A stretch of 64,000 nucleotides of DNA from the NCBI GenBank assembly GCA_900767715.1, contig CAAGAD010000005.1, forward strand, positions 124,001 through 188,000, given 5' to 3'. Both the position numbers and the translations under genes were made by a program. The DNA comes from Clostridia bacterium (lineage in GTDB: Bacteria > Bacillota > Clostridia > Christensenellales > UBA1242). This document shows, piece after piece, positions 15,719 through 24,400 of this stretch. Positions within the stretch are counted from its first letter, which is position 1. Each line of letters begins with the position of its first letter. Under the pieces are notes generated by a model. The model worked only from the letters and a program-made list of their open reading frames with translations. It was not told where the DNA came from and did not search any database.

Positions 15719-16060
15719 TTACAAACCAAGACTTATATACAGCGCTTGGTCAACGCGATTCATAAACCCGTCAGGTAGGTGAGTGACAAAAGTTTGCAAG
15801 CGCATTTTGTCCAGTGTGCGAATCTGTTCGAGCAGAACCACGCTATCTTTTTTCAGTCCAAAAGTGCGTGCGTCGAGTTCAATGTGTGTTGGCAATTTTG
15901 CCTTGGAAATTTGGCTAGTGATTGCCGCAATTATGACAGTGGGACTAAACTTGTTGCCAATGTCATTTTGAACAACTAAAACGGGACGCAAACCACCTTG
16001 CTCGCTACCTACAACGGGACTCAAATCAGCATAGAAAATGTCGCCACGTTTTACTGTCAT
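15719..16060 (-). CDS. mazF: MazF/NdoA-type endoribonuclease toxin
   Basis: A 113-residue protein that matches Firmicutes NdoA throughout. It has VKRGDIFYADLSPVVGSEQ, then RPVLVVQND, then SPTVIIAAITSQ, and a LLEQIRTLDK segment. MazF cleaves single-stranded RNA at short specific sequences and is silenced by a cognate antitoxin. Its ATG directly abuts the stop of the upstream 71-codon gene, whose last codons contain the AGGAG site for mazF. This tight coupling is typical of toxin-antitoxin operons. Confidence 0.93.
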   Translation of the reverse strand: MTVKRGDIFYADLSPVVGSEQGGLRPVLVVQNDIGNKFSPTVIIAAITSQISKAKLPTHIELDARTFGLKKDSVVLLEQIRTLDKMRLQTFVTHLPDGFMNRVDQALYISLGL

Positions 16061-16276
16061 TTAATCTCCTAAAATAAACTTTTCTGTAAGTGTCAAACTA
16101 TCTACCACATTGTATAGTTGGTTCAACTCATACATCAGTGACAAATAGTCATTATCAGTGTATGCATTGAGTTGTGAGTTTGAGATTATGTCGGCTGTGT
16201 TTTTGGTGTGTTTATCTTTTGGAAGGTTCTCCTTTTTAGAGTATTCTTTTGCTAGTTCATTAACGTTATATTTCAT
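16061..16276 (-). CDS. putative antitoxin paired with MazF, non-MazE-like
   Basis: A 71-residue, charged protein encoded immediately upstream of mazF with zero spacing. It occupies the antitoxin position, but I see neither the swapped-hairpin MazE pattern nor an obvious ribbon-helix-helix N-terminus. It begins with a Lys-rich segment (EYSKKENLPKDKHTK), and the C-terminal half is probably helical (YLSLMYELNQLYNVVDSL). AAGG followed by GTGG lies before the ATG. Antitoxin function is inferred from position only. Confidence 0.6.
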   Translation of the reverse strand: MKYNVNELAKEYSKKENLPKDKHTKNTADIISNSQLNAYTDNDYLSLMYELNQLYNVVDSLTLTEKFILGD

Positions 16277-16562
16277 ATAATTTCCACCCTTAAAATTTTT
16301 AAACTTTAACTGCTTTTAATTTGTGAAAAAAGATAATAAATATGTAAAAATATTTTGTCTAAAAAATAAATTAATTGTAAAAATAATTAAATGAATAATT
16401 GTTTAATATATTGAAATAATTTTTAAAATAAATAAAAAATAGCGATAAAATATTAATTTTTATCGCTATTTTACATATTTTTTACGTGTTTTTATATTTT
16501 TTAATCTAATATTTGTAAATATTTTATTAAATAAATTTGCTAACATTATTTAAAAATAAATA
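16277..16562. other. AT-rich spacer
   Basis: A very AT-rich interval between recX and the mazF antitoxin gene. Apart from the inverted repeat at 16437-16471 I see no ORF or RNA gene. The promoter of the toxin pair must lie here, but too many AT hexamers fit to choose one. Confidence 0.5.
16437..16471. terminator. 14-bp inverted repeat, probable terminator of recX
   Basis: A perfect 14-bp inverted repeat centred on AGCGAT/ATCGCT with A/T flanks and a 7-nt loop. On the minus strand it follows recX by about 90 nt and is trailed by T-rich sequence. Confidence 0.65.
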
Positions 16563-17177
16563 TTAATCATCAATTTGATTTTTATAATTTTTTAGACAAC
16601 TATTTATCGTGTCCCAACCGTAACCTTTGTATTGCAAATGACAAATCAATTTCTCAATATTTTTTTGTTCGACGGCGTGAGATAAAAAATATTTATCTAC
16701 AATCTTTTTTGCCGACTCTACGTCCTCAATTTCAGCCACACTTTCGTTGATGATTTCCGGACTGATTCCCGCCTCAAAAAGTTTGTTTTTAATGTAAGAT
16801 TTTGACTTGGATTTTTGCATTGAGTTGGTATACATTTTGGCGTAAGTTTCATCGCTAATAAGATTGTATGAACTCATCTTGTCCACCAGTCGATTGACAG
16901 TGTCTGCCGAGTAGCCTTTTTTATATAAATATGTCCTTAATTGTTTGGCGGTTTTCAACTGCCTTGACACGAAGTTCATAGCATTCGCGCACGCAATCAA
17001 CCACTCACTTTTTTCGACTGCATTTATGAACACTTGTGCATCAATCTCACTGTTCAGCACAATGCCGTATTCAAGCATTGCGTCGGCGTGGAGTTCAAAC
17101 ACTTCGCCCGTTTCACAAGTCGCCTTGAAAATGTTGGGTTGAGTTTTCTTGGTGTTTTTAAGAGATACAATTTTCAT
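16563..17177 (-). CDS. recX: regulatory protein RecX
   Basis: A 204-residue protein of the RecX family, which limits RecA filament growth. It shows three-helix repeats: QLRTYLYKKGYS near residue 75, SYNLISDETYAKMYTN near 100, SKSYIKNKLFEAGIS near 125, and a C-terminal HLQYKGYGWDTI repeat. I choose the ATG at 17177 because a -10 element ends 7 nt before it, giving a leaderless transcript; the ATG at 17186 would overlap that hexamer. It is divergent from cmk, not next to recA. Confidence 0.9.
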   Translation of the reverse strand: MKIVSLKNTKKTQPNIFKATCETGEVFELHADAMLEYGIVLNSEIDAQVFINAVEKSEWLIACANAMNFVSRQLKTAKQLRTYLYKKGYSADTVNRLVDKMSSYNLISDETYAKMYTNSMQKSKSKSYIKNKLFEAGISPEIINESVAEIEDVESAKKIVDKYFLSHAVEQKNIEKLICHLQYKGYGWDTINSCLKNYKNQIDD

Positions 17178-17184
17178 ACACAAC

Positions 17185-17193
17185 ATTTTATCA
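17185..17193 (-). promoter_or_regulatory. extended -10 promoter of recX, leaderless type
   Basis: On the minus strand, TGA plus TAAAAT (17185-17190), then 7 nt to the ATG at 17177. Confidence 0.5.
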
Positions 17194-17199
17194 AATGAT

Positions 17200-17228
17200 T
17201 TACTTTTTGTCGAGCAAAGTGTTATACT
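17200..17228 (+). promoter_or_regulatory. promoter of cmk
   Basis: TTACTT (17200-17205), a 17-bp spacer, and TGT plus TATACT (17223-17228). A Shine-Dalgarno AAAGGGG precedes the ATG at 17262, so this unit is not leaderless. Confidence 0.6.
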
Positions 17229-17261
17229 TGAAATGAAGATTTTTCAAAAGGGGTTGATAAA

Positions 17262-17924
17262 ATGATTGCGATTACGATTGACGGACCATCGGGTTCGGGC
17301 AAGTCCACTGTTGCCGACGTGTTGGCGCTGAAGTTGGGTTTTAACCATTTAAACACGGGCGCATTGTACCGCGCAGTGACGTACGGGTGTTTGCAAGCGG
17401 GCATTCGTCCGGACGAAGATGACAAAATTTCCAATTACATTGCTAACTGCGGGCTTAATGTAAAATTTGTGGGCGGTGACCAAAAAGTTTATTTAGGCGA
17501 CCAAGACGTTACGCCTTATTTACGCCAAAACGAGATAAGCGTCCAATCTCCATTATATTCAGTCAGCCCAAGTGTGCGCTATGGTTTGACCGACTTTTCG
17601 CGCAAACTCAGCAAGAAAATGAACATCATTTTGGACGGCAGAGATAGCGGAAGTTTCGTTCTGCCTGACGCGGACTATAAATTTTACCTTGACGCCAGCG
17701 TGACCGAGCGTGCGCACCGTCGCCAATTAGAACTAAAAGCCAAAGGCGAGAGCGTTGACCTTGACACACTAGTCCGCCAACTCACCGAACGCGACGAGTT
17801 TGACAAGCACAAGAAGATTGCTCCGTTGGTCGTGCCAGAGAACGCAATCATCATCGACAACACCCACCTCAACCTTGAACAAACCGCCGAAGAGATGATG
17901 AAATATATCAAAATAGGCAAATAA
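17262..17924 (+). CDS. cmk: cytidylate kinase
   Basis: A 220-residue CMP/dCMP kinase. The Walker A loop GPSGSGKST is at residues 8-16. The NTGALYRAV substrate segment, a LDGRDSGSFVLPDADYKFYLDAS stretch (here DSGS replaces the more common DIGT), and an arginine-rich lid (ERAHRRQLE) follow. The family's usual IGTVV is changed to SGSFV, which is mildly divergent, but all nucleotide-binding elements are present. It has its own promoter, divergent from recX, and its own terminator. Confidence 0.94.
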   Translation: MIAITIDGPSGSGKSTVADVLALKLGFNHLNTGALYRAVTYGCLQAGIRPDEDDKISNYIANCGLNVKFVGGDQKVYLGDQDVTPYLRQNEISVQSPLYSVSPSVRYGLTDFSRKLSKKMNIILDGRDSGSFVLPDADYKFYLDASVTERAHRRQLELKAKGESVDLDTLVRQLTERDEFDKHKKIAPLVVPENAIIIDNTHLNLEQTAEEMMKYIKIGK

Positions 17925-17940
17925 ACATAGTTTTTTCACT

Positions 17941-17968
17941 AAAAAGTGGTCATTTATGGCCATTTTTT
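17941..17968 (+). terminator. terminator of cmk
   Basis: A-tract, GTGGTCAT, short loop, ATGGCCA and T-tract, with one G-U pair. Confidence 0.75.
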
Positions 17969-17990
17969 ATGTAAATTTTGAAAATAGGTA

Positions 17991-18019
17991 TTGAAAAATG
18001 GAAAATATGGTGGTATAAT
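17991..18019 (+). promoter_or_regulatory. promoter of the 18053 membrane-protein gene
   Basis: TTGAAA (17991-17996), a 17-bp spacer, and TGG plus consensus TATAAT (18014-18019). Confidence 0.8.
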
Positions 18020-18052
18020 GTCGCTATCAAAAACAAAAGGTAGGGGTAATTT

Positions 18053-19333
18053 ATGGCAAGACAAAACAAAACTACTGAAGTTACAATGCATTCACTTGAT
18101 GTCACCGAAGGTAAGATGAAGTCTAAATACAATAGACCTAAGCGTTTTTTGGGCGCCTTGTTTAAAAAGATTTTGTTACCATCTCTCATTGTGGCGGGTG
18201 TTGCTGTGGGTGCTTTTGCCCTTATTCCAGCACTTTCCACTGCTGTCAGTCTAACTTTTGCCAACGCGGCACTCATTGGCGCGGGCACATTCGCAGCCAC
18301 TAGCACACTTATTGGTGGTGGCACTATTATTCACGAAAAGGCGAGCGCACGCCGTCGCGTAAAGAAAGCCTTGCGCAAGAACCTTGAACTCGAAGCAATG
18401 GACTTTATCCAACCAAAGACAATTATGGTCAATGGCCGTGCACAATACGCCAACGGCATCAATCCACCACAAAGGGGTAAAGGCTTCTGGCGTCGTCGTA
18501 ATATGCTTTACGAATTCTTGAAGCAAAACCGCCATTGCTGTGCCGAGAACGCTTGCTCGAATCACGCACTCGTTCAACGCATTGTTGATGGTCACGAAAC
18601 CAGCAAATTCTTGGACTTGGTAGTTTTGGCAGCCAAACGCGGTTACCTTGGTGACAGATGCCGTGACGCAATCAAGGACAAAGAAAACAAACAAAAACTC
18701 AAAAACTTGAAATATCTCAGCGAACCCGAAGCCGATCAACTTATGGAAGACGTTTTCGGCATTGAAAACCACTTCAAGACATTGGGCGTTAGCCAAGGCA
18801 GTCCGGTAGTCACTTCTTCACGCAAATCTAAAAAATCTGTTCAAAAAGATTATGAATACGATGATGAAGCCAGCCTTGACGCACTCCGTCAGCAAATGAC
18901 AGGAGCAAGTCAATCACAAGGCTTGACCCCAGAACAACTTACTGCTCTTGCAGGCTATGCACAAGCAATGAACGCTCAACCAGCACAACCAACAGCACCG
19001 GTTGCTGAGCCAAACTCATACACTTCCCAAGCAGAAAAGAAAGATAGTTTGGTCAAAGCCGTTCTCACCAACCCAACGCCAGCGGTTACAGCAGAACCAA
19101 AGGTTGAAGAAACTCACGGCGAGATTGAAGACAAATCTCTCATCAAGTCAATCGTCGATGAAGAGCCAAAGCCAGCACCAGCCGTAGCCGAGGTGGCAAA
19201 GACTGATGAAATCATCGACCAAAAGAAGAGTTTGCTAGACAGACTGGGCGCAACTCAACAACCAGTTCGTAAACCAGTTGAAGCAAAGAAACCACAAAAG
19301 CCACTTGTAACTCTAAGCGGTAAAGTATTATAA
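18053..19333 (+). CDS. unknown membrane protein with disordered Pro/Ala/Gln-rich tail
   Basis: A 426-residue protein I cannot assign. The basic N-terminus (1-37) is followed by two adjoining hydrophobic segments (about 39-62 and 66-92) and a very basic turn (SARRRVKKALRKN). A compact, probably globular cytoplasmic region at about 100-255 contains the cysteine cluster HCCAENAC and a C-R-D segment. From about 260 on the sequence is low-complexity, rich in Q, A, P, E and K. It has a strong promoter, the Shine-Dalgarno AGGTAGGGG and its own terminator, which suggests robust expression. It lies next to lgt but is transcribed separately. Confidence 0.7.
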   Translation: MARQNKTTEVTMHSLDVTEGKMKSKYNRPKRFLGALFKKILLPSLIVAGVAVGAFALIPALSTAVSLTFANAALIGAGTFAATSTLIGGGTIIHEKASARRRVKKALRKNLELEAMDFIQPKTIMVNGRAQYANGINPPQRGKGFWRRRNMLYEFLKQNRHCCAENACSNHALVQRIVDGHETSKFLDLVVLAAKRGYLGDRCRDAIKDKENKQKLKNLKYLSEPEADQLMEDVFGIENHFKTLGVSQGSPVVTSSRKSKKSVQKDYEYDDEASLDALRQQMTGASQSQGLTPEQLTALAGYAQAMNAQPAQPTAPVAEPNSYTSQAEKKDSLVKAVLTNPTPAVTAEPKVEETHGEIEDKSLIKSIVDEEPKPAPAVAEVAKTDEIIDQKKSLLDRLGATQQPVRKPVEAKKPQKPLVTLSGKVL

Positions 19334-19362
19334 AAAAATGTCGCGCGTGCGACATTTTTTGT
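19333..19362 (+). terminator. Rho-independent terminator
   Basis: A-tract, ATGTCGC, loop GCGT, GCGACAT and T-tract, immediately after the stop codon. Confidence 0.88.
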
Positions 19363-19374
19363 TGCACATATCAT

Positions 19375-19403
19375 TTGACAAGTGAATAGAAAGAGAATAA
19401 GAT
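19375..19403 (+). promoter_or_regulatory. promoter of lgt, leaderless type
   Basis: Consensus TTGACA (19375-19380), a 17-bp spacer and TAAGAT (19398-19403), then exactly 6 nt to the ATG at 19410. There is no Shine-Dalgarno sequence. Confidence 0.75.
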
Positions 19404-19409
19404 TTAGTT

Positions 19410-20189
19410 ATGAAAAATTATTTTACCATAGGTTCGTTAGAGATTTATTATTATGGTGTGCTTATGGCATCGGCAATGCTCATTGGCATTTTTTTGGCTT
19501 TTGGTATTAGCGAACGCAAAAACATCAAACGCGAATCAATCTTTGACCTTGCGCTCATCGTTCTGCCACTCGCCGTATTGGGCGCGCGCACATATTATTG
19601 TATATTTAGCGATTATCACTACACATTTGCGGAGTTTTGGCAGATAAACAAAGGCGGTCTCGCCATTTATGGCGGTGTCATCGGCGGGTTTATAGGCGTT
19701 GTGATTTTCAGTCTTATCAAGAAAAAAGACATTCGCTCGGTGTGTGATGTCATCGCGCCGTCGCTCATACTTGGACAGGCAATTGGTCGTTGGGGCAACT
19801 TTATCAACCAAGAAGCCTATGGTTATGTCATTAACAACCCAAAATGGCAGTTTTTCCCAGTGGGTGTGGAAGTTGACGGCGTTTGGCATTTGGCAACCTT
19901 TTTCTATGAGTCAATGTGGAACTTGGTTGTCTTTGCCGTCATCTTGACCATATTCTTCAAGACCAAGTCAAAGGGCACAACTACTGCTTGGTATCTCATC
20001 TTGTACGGGCTCGGGCGCACCGTCATTGAAGGACTCCGCACCGACAGCCTTTACATCGGTAGCACGGGCATACGCGTGTCGCAGGCGTTGAGCGTGGTGC
20101 TGATTTTGTGCGGAATTGGTATGCTTATCTACAATCTTGTCAAAAATAAGAAGACTAAGGTTGTAGAAAGTGATTCGAACAAAGTATAA
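19410..20189 (+). CDS. lgt: prolipoprotein diacylglyceryl transferase
   Basis: A 259-residue integral membrane enzyme that moves diacylglycerol from phosphatidylglycerol to the lipobox cysteine of prolipoproteins. It has about seven membrane segments, the GGLAIYGGVIGG segment, and the Lgt signature GRWGNFINQEAYG at about residues 128-140. The C-terminal LYGLGRTVIEGLRTDSL region carries conserved arginines. It starts a three-gene unit with two unknown proteins; the next gene overlaps its end by 20 nt. Substrates in this window include the lipoprotein at 12825. Confidence 0.97.
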   Translation: MKNYFTIGSLEIYYYGVLMASAMLIGIFLAFGISERKNIKRESIFDLALIVLPLAVLGARTYYCIFSDYHYTFAEFWQINKGGLAIYGGVIGGFIGVVIFSLIKKKDIRSVCDVIAPSLILGQAIGRWGNFINQEAYGYVINNPKWQFFPVGVEVDGVWHLATFFYESMWNLVVFAVILTIFFKTKSKGTTTAWYLILYGLGRTVIEGLRTDSLYIGSTGIRVSQALSVVLILCGIGMLIYNLVKNKKTKVVESDSNKV

Positions 20190-20664
20190 TTTTTATCTAT
20201 GGTTTATCATTATATTTTACCTAAATTTTGCCATAAACTTGGCGGTCTATTTGATATGGCGACCTAGCGCTTTGCTCCGTTTTGACTATATTGTGTACCA
20301 AATATTAGCCACGATTTCCGTCGTTCTCATAATGCGCGGGTTCGGGCTAAAAATCGATTCCAGCCTTTTGCTCGGCATATTCTACCTTGGCGTCGCGATT
20401 ATAGGATTTATCAACATTTTCGCCGGCGTGCCGTACGGCTCGCTTTGGCCTTACTATTTTTTGGCGGGCGCTTTTGCCAATTTTGCCAATAGAGTTTTCT
20501 TTTTCGACAGACTGCAAGGTTTTTTTGCCATAATTTGTGTTTTAATTTTTATAATTTCTTTGTGTTTTGACTTGAAATTATTCGGTTGGTTGTGTTATAC
20601 TATACTCGTATTGATAACCATTTCCGCCAGCGTTATGTTCTTGGCATTGCGCACCAAGCGTTAG
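20170..20664 (+). CDS. integral membrane protein, unknown
   Basis: A 164-residue, very hydrophobic protein with about five membrane segments. It starts at GTG 20170, inside the 3' end of lgt; the next in-frame methionine is too far in (about residue 55) to be a likely start. Overlap with lgt suggests translational coupling. I do not recognise the family. The coiled-coil gene begins 13 nt after its stop. Confidence 0.6.
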   Translation: MIRTKYNFYLWFIIIFYLNFAINLAVYLIWRPSALLRFDYIVYQILATISVVLIMRGFGLKIDSSLLLGIFYLGVAIIGFINIFAGVPYGSLWPYYFLAGAFANFANRVFFFDRLQGFFAIICVLIFIISLCFDLKLFGWLCYTILVLITISASVMFLALRTKR

Positions 20665-20676
20665 AAGGAGTTTTTT

Positions 20677-21321
20677 GTGGAGAAGAGTAAACTTTATACA
20701 GAAGAACAAGTGCAAAAACTGATTAACGAACGTTGTACCGCTCTGTCCAACAAATTGGACGAACAGCGCGCCACCATCGACCGCCAGTCAGCCACTATTG
20801 CGCAGATTAGCAGTGAAATCAATGAGTACAAGTCCAAAGATTCCACCATTTCAATGGCAATCATCAGCGCCGTGGAAAAGGCTCAACAGATTGAATCCAC
20901 TAGCAAGAAACTCTACCAAATGGAGATTGAGCGCATACGCCTTTTGTATTTGAAGATGGAGAACGTCTTGAAACAACTCTATGCCAGATATCCCGAACTG
21001 AGAAAGAATAGCGAAGTCAACGACATTATGGACAAGGTCGGCTTGGTGCTCAGCAACAACATTTCGCCAGTGAGCAGTCAGCCGTTGATGAAATACGCAA
21101 TGAGCAGTGCCACTGTCGAAGACCCTATCAAGAAATTGCTCAATAAAATCACCACAATTTTCGATAAAAACGACGACCAAAAAGTTACTCTCAAACGCAA
21201 AACTATTCCTGAAAGTAGTAGCGGTTTTGACCTAAAAGAAGCCCTTAATCCTACCGAACAACTCAGCGATATTATGAAGGCTTTCAACATTGAACCTGCC
21301 AAAAAGAACGGACAAAAATAA
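20677..21321 (+). CDS. coiled-coil protein, DivIVA-like in layout
   Basis: A 214-residue soluble protein with a predicted coiled coil over residues 10-110 (repeated heptads such as LSNKLDEQRATIDRQ), then a polar linker and a short C-terminal segment. Starts at GTG with AAGGAG 7 nt before it. The size and N-terminal coiled coil resemble DivIVA/GpsB-type scaffold proteins, but the defining N-terminal lipid-binding motif is not evident, so this is a comparison and not an assignment. Last gene of the lgt unit. Confidence 0.6.
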   Translation: MEKSKLYTEEQVQKLINERCTALSNKLDEQRATIDRQSATIAQISSEINEYKSKDSTISMAIISAVEKAQQIESTSKKLYQMEIERIRLLYLKMENVLKQLYARYPELRKNSEVNDIMDKVGLVLSNNISPVSSQPLMKYAMSSATVEDPIKKLLNKITTIFDKNDDQKVTLKRKTIPESSSGFDLKEALNPTEQLSDIMKAFNIEPAKKNGQK

Positions 21322-21346
21322 CTTGGCTTTTCGCCGAGTTTTTTTA
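21320..21346 (+). terminator. terminator of the lgt unit
   Basis: CTTGGC, loop TTTTC, GCCGAG (one G-U pair) and seven T residues. Confidence 0.8.
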
Positions 21347-21479
21347 TTTTCCACATTCGCTTTTTTGTAGAATTTTGCCTAAATATTTTCCATTTTGTTT
21401 GTCGTTTGTTTGATAATTTTTTTTCTATGTGTTAATCTAGTATTAGTATAACTAATAAAACGAAAGAATTGGAGAATTT

Positions 21480-24400
21480 ATGGTTAGTTTGAGAAAGAAA
21501 AAATTATCAAAAGTCTTGACGTTTTTTGCACTAAGTTTTTGCTTGGCACTTATTTCCGTCTTTACGCTTTTGCCTACCACAATGGCGTCTAGTTTCGACG
21601 TTTGGGACGGTACAACAGTGTCCGCCAGTCTGTCCGGCTCGGGTACGGAAGGCGACCCATATTTGATTCAGTCCGCCAGCGACCTGGCGTTTTTGCACTC
21701 AAACGTACAGACTAATAAATACTATAAACTAACCGCGGATATAGATTGGAATAGTAAAACTTGGAACCCAGTTGCCGTTACATATTTTGACGGTGGCAAC
21801 CATACTATTAAATCATTTAAACCAACCCTAATCAGCAATGGCTCAAATACTTATCGTTTTGGCATATTTAGTCAAGTTAAAGAATTATCCAATTTAAGAA
21901 TTGAGTACCCAACAAGTTTTTCAGTTGATAGCAGTCAAAAAGCCAACCATTTGATAGCAGGCGCTGTGGCAGAAACAGTGGCAAATGCAATAATTGATAA
22001 TGTGCACGTCGTTGGCACTGGCGTAGCAGGCAGTGTTAGCAGTATTGATGTAATTGACAGCACTGTGACTAGCGGTAATATAAGTGCTAGTTATTGCTAT
22101 GTAGGTGGAATCGTTGGTAAAACTGGCGCAAACGCAACAATCACCAATTCATCGACAAACTTAGAATTTTCGGTTACATCTAACATGCACGTTTATGCGG
22201 GCGGTATCGCTGGCTACGCTACGAGCAACACTATTCAAAATTGCTACACCCGTGGCTCCATTCTTGCGTTTAATGCAAGTGCTTCAAGTGGTTACGGCAT
22301 TTTCAATGTAGGTGGTATTACTGGCTTCAAATCTGGCACTGTAAAGAATGTATATACTACAATGGACATTTACGCTAACACTTCTCACACCGTGCAAGGT
22401 AATGAAATCTACAAAGATGAATACAAGACTTGCCAAGGTCACGAATACTATACTTGCTATGGTCACTGTCAAGGTCATCAAGTGACAGTAGGCTCGTGCC
22501 ACGGTGGCGGGCATTACAAGTGTAATAGTTATACCACAGTAATTGATAAAGAGAACTCTTATGCGCTTTGTAATGATAAGACTACAACGTATTTCTACCG
22601 TTGCCGAAATTGTAATTATAGGACTTCTGCCGTGGCTGGCGACCCTAGTTATACTGTTATAAATTCCCATAGGGTTGTCACAGAAGAAGGCGATACTACA
22701 ACGGAGATTTGCAATGGCAAAATGGCAGACCTATACAGTGAAGAGAAGTCCACACACGGCTCTGGTACAGTGGCGTATCTGGAAGGCAGGGGTTGTTCAA
22801 ATTATAAAATTACATCCCAAGCCACAAAAACTGAAAAATGCTATGCAAACGAACAGGGATTTATAATGTGTGAGGACAATCTTGATGGTGCGTGGAGCGA
22901 ATCGCATTTATGTCCGTATTGCGGTGGCACTGACTTGTTATATCAATATGGTCAAGATAGTTGTATTGATGAGAATTGTGCAGGATGGCAAACTACCACA
23001 GAAACACAATATCATAGTGCTAGTGAATTGGATAAGTGCACAGATAAGTATGAGCACGCTGATGGTTATGAACAAGATGGCAACTCATTTACCGCTGTGA
23101 GAATTGATGGCTGTGACAATCAAGAGTATGTAAGTTATGGCAATTGTGGTGGATATCACTATTATTCTGAGCCAACTGGCACATATGAAACAATTACTAT
23201 TAAAACAGGCTATGTGAATGCAATTTCGGGGGTGAATGACGGCAGTGCATTCTTCTGTAAGGATAGCACGCTGACGGCAAGCAATACGCTTACTGCGCCT
23301 ACCAATTGCGGACGCACACTCGCGCAACTCAAAGCTAGGTCAACCTATGACGGCTGGACAGATTTTGATAACTATTGGATTATAGACTCCACCTTGAATG
23401 ACGGCTTGCCAGTGCAGAAATCTACCATTAGTTTGGGAGTGACAACCGCACCAGTGCTTGTCGATGAGAACAATAGCGAAATCACGGCAAAAGATGCTAA
23501 TAGTTGGAACCAAGTCAAGACGACAGGCGACGGATATTATATGAGCCAAGACATCGGCTCGCCAACCAATGAAACGGTCACACTGGGTGCGACATACGAT
23601 GATGGTAAATACCAGTTCGTAGGTTGGGCAAGGCGAGATGGCTCGAATTACACTATCAAATCGAACAAAACACCATATTCGTTCGAGATGACGAATGCCA
23701 ACGAAGGCAACTGGTTTGCACTATTTAGAGAAGTGACATACAACTTGACCACTAGCCTATGCGTTATCAAAGCAGACGGCACAGAAGTAACCAACGAAAC
23801 GGTTTTGAAGCAATATGTTGACTTGAAGACTACAATCAACGGCTCGTCTTATGCTAATGCAAAATTAAACGTCCTTGACAGACTTAAATTCGTGTACGAA
23901 TACACCAATCCGGACGTAGATTTCTTTGTATTCGACCATTGGAGAGTAAACGGCACGCAACTGACGGCGGATAACATCAGCACAATGCTTGATGACGGCG
24001 AGATAAACGCCGATGAGCGCTATCTCTACACAGTGTTTAACGATACCATTATTGCCAACTGCAAAGATACAGGCACACTCAATGTGGTCGCCGTGTTTAG
24101 ACCAGTTCAATACAAATACATTATCAACAACCTAAACGCCGACAAAGGTTCGGTTGCCGTGAGTGGTGATTACACCGGCGAGACTGAGACGACGGCAAAC
24201 GGCACACTCATCATCAAAAATATCGACATTTATTCAACCATTCCTAGCGTAGAAGCAACGACCGACAATGCCATTTCCGGCTGGTTCTATTACGATTTGG
24301 AAGGCAATGCTGTGGATTTGTTCACATTTGACCAAATATACAAAAAATTGTCAATTCCGCAGACCACACTCTATGAGCAGATTGTAACGAACAGAATTTC

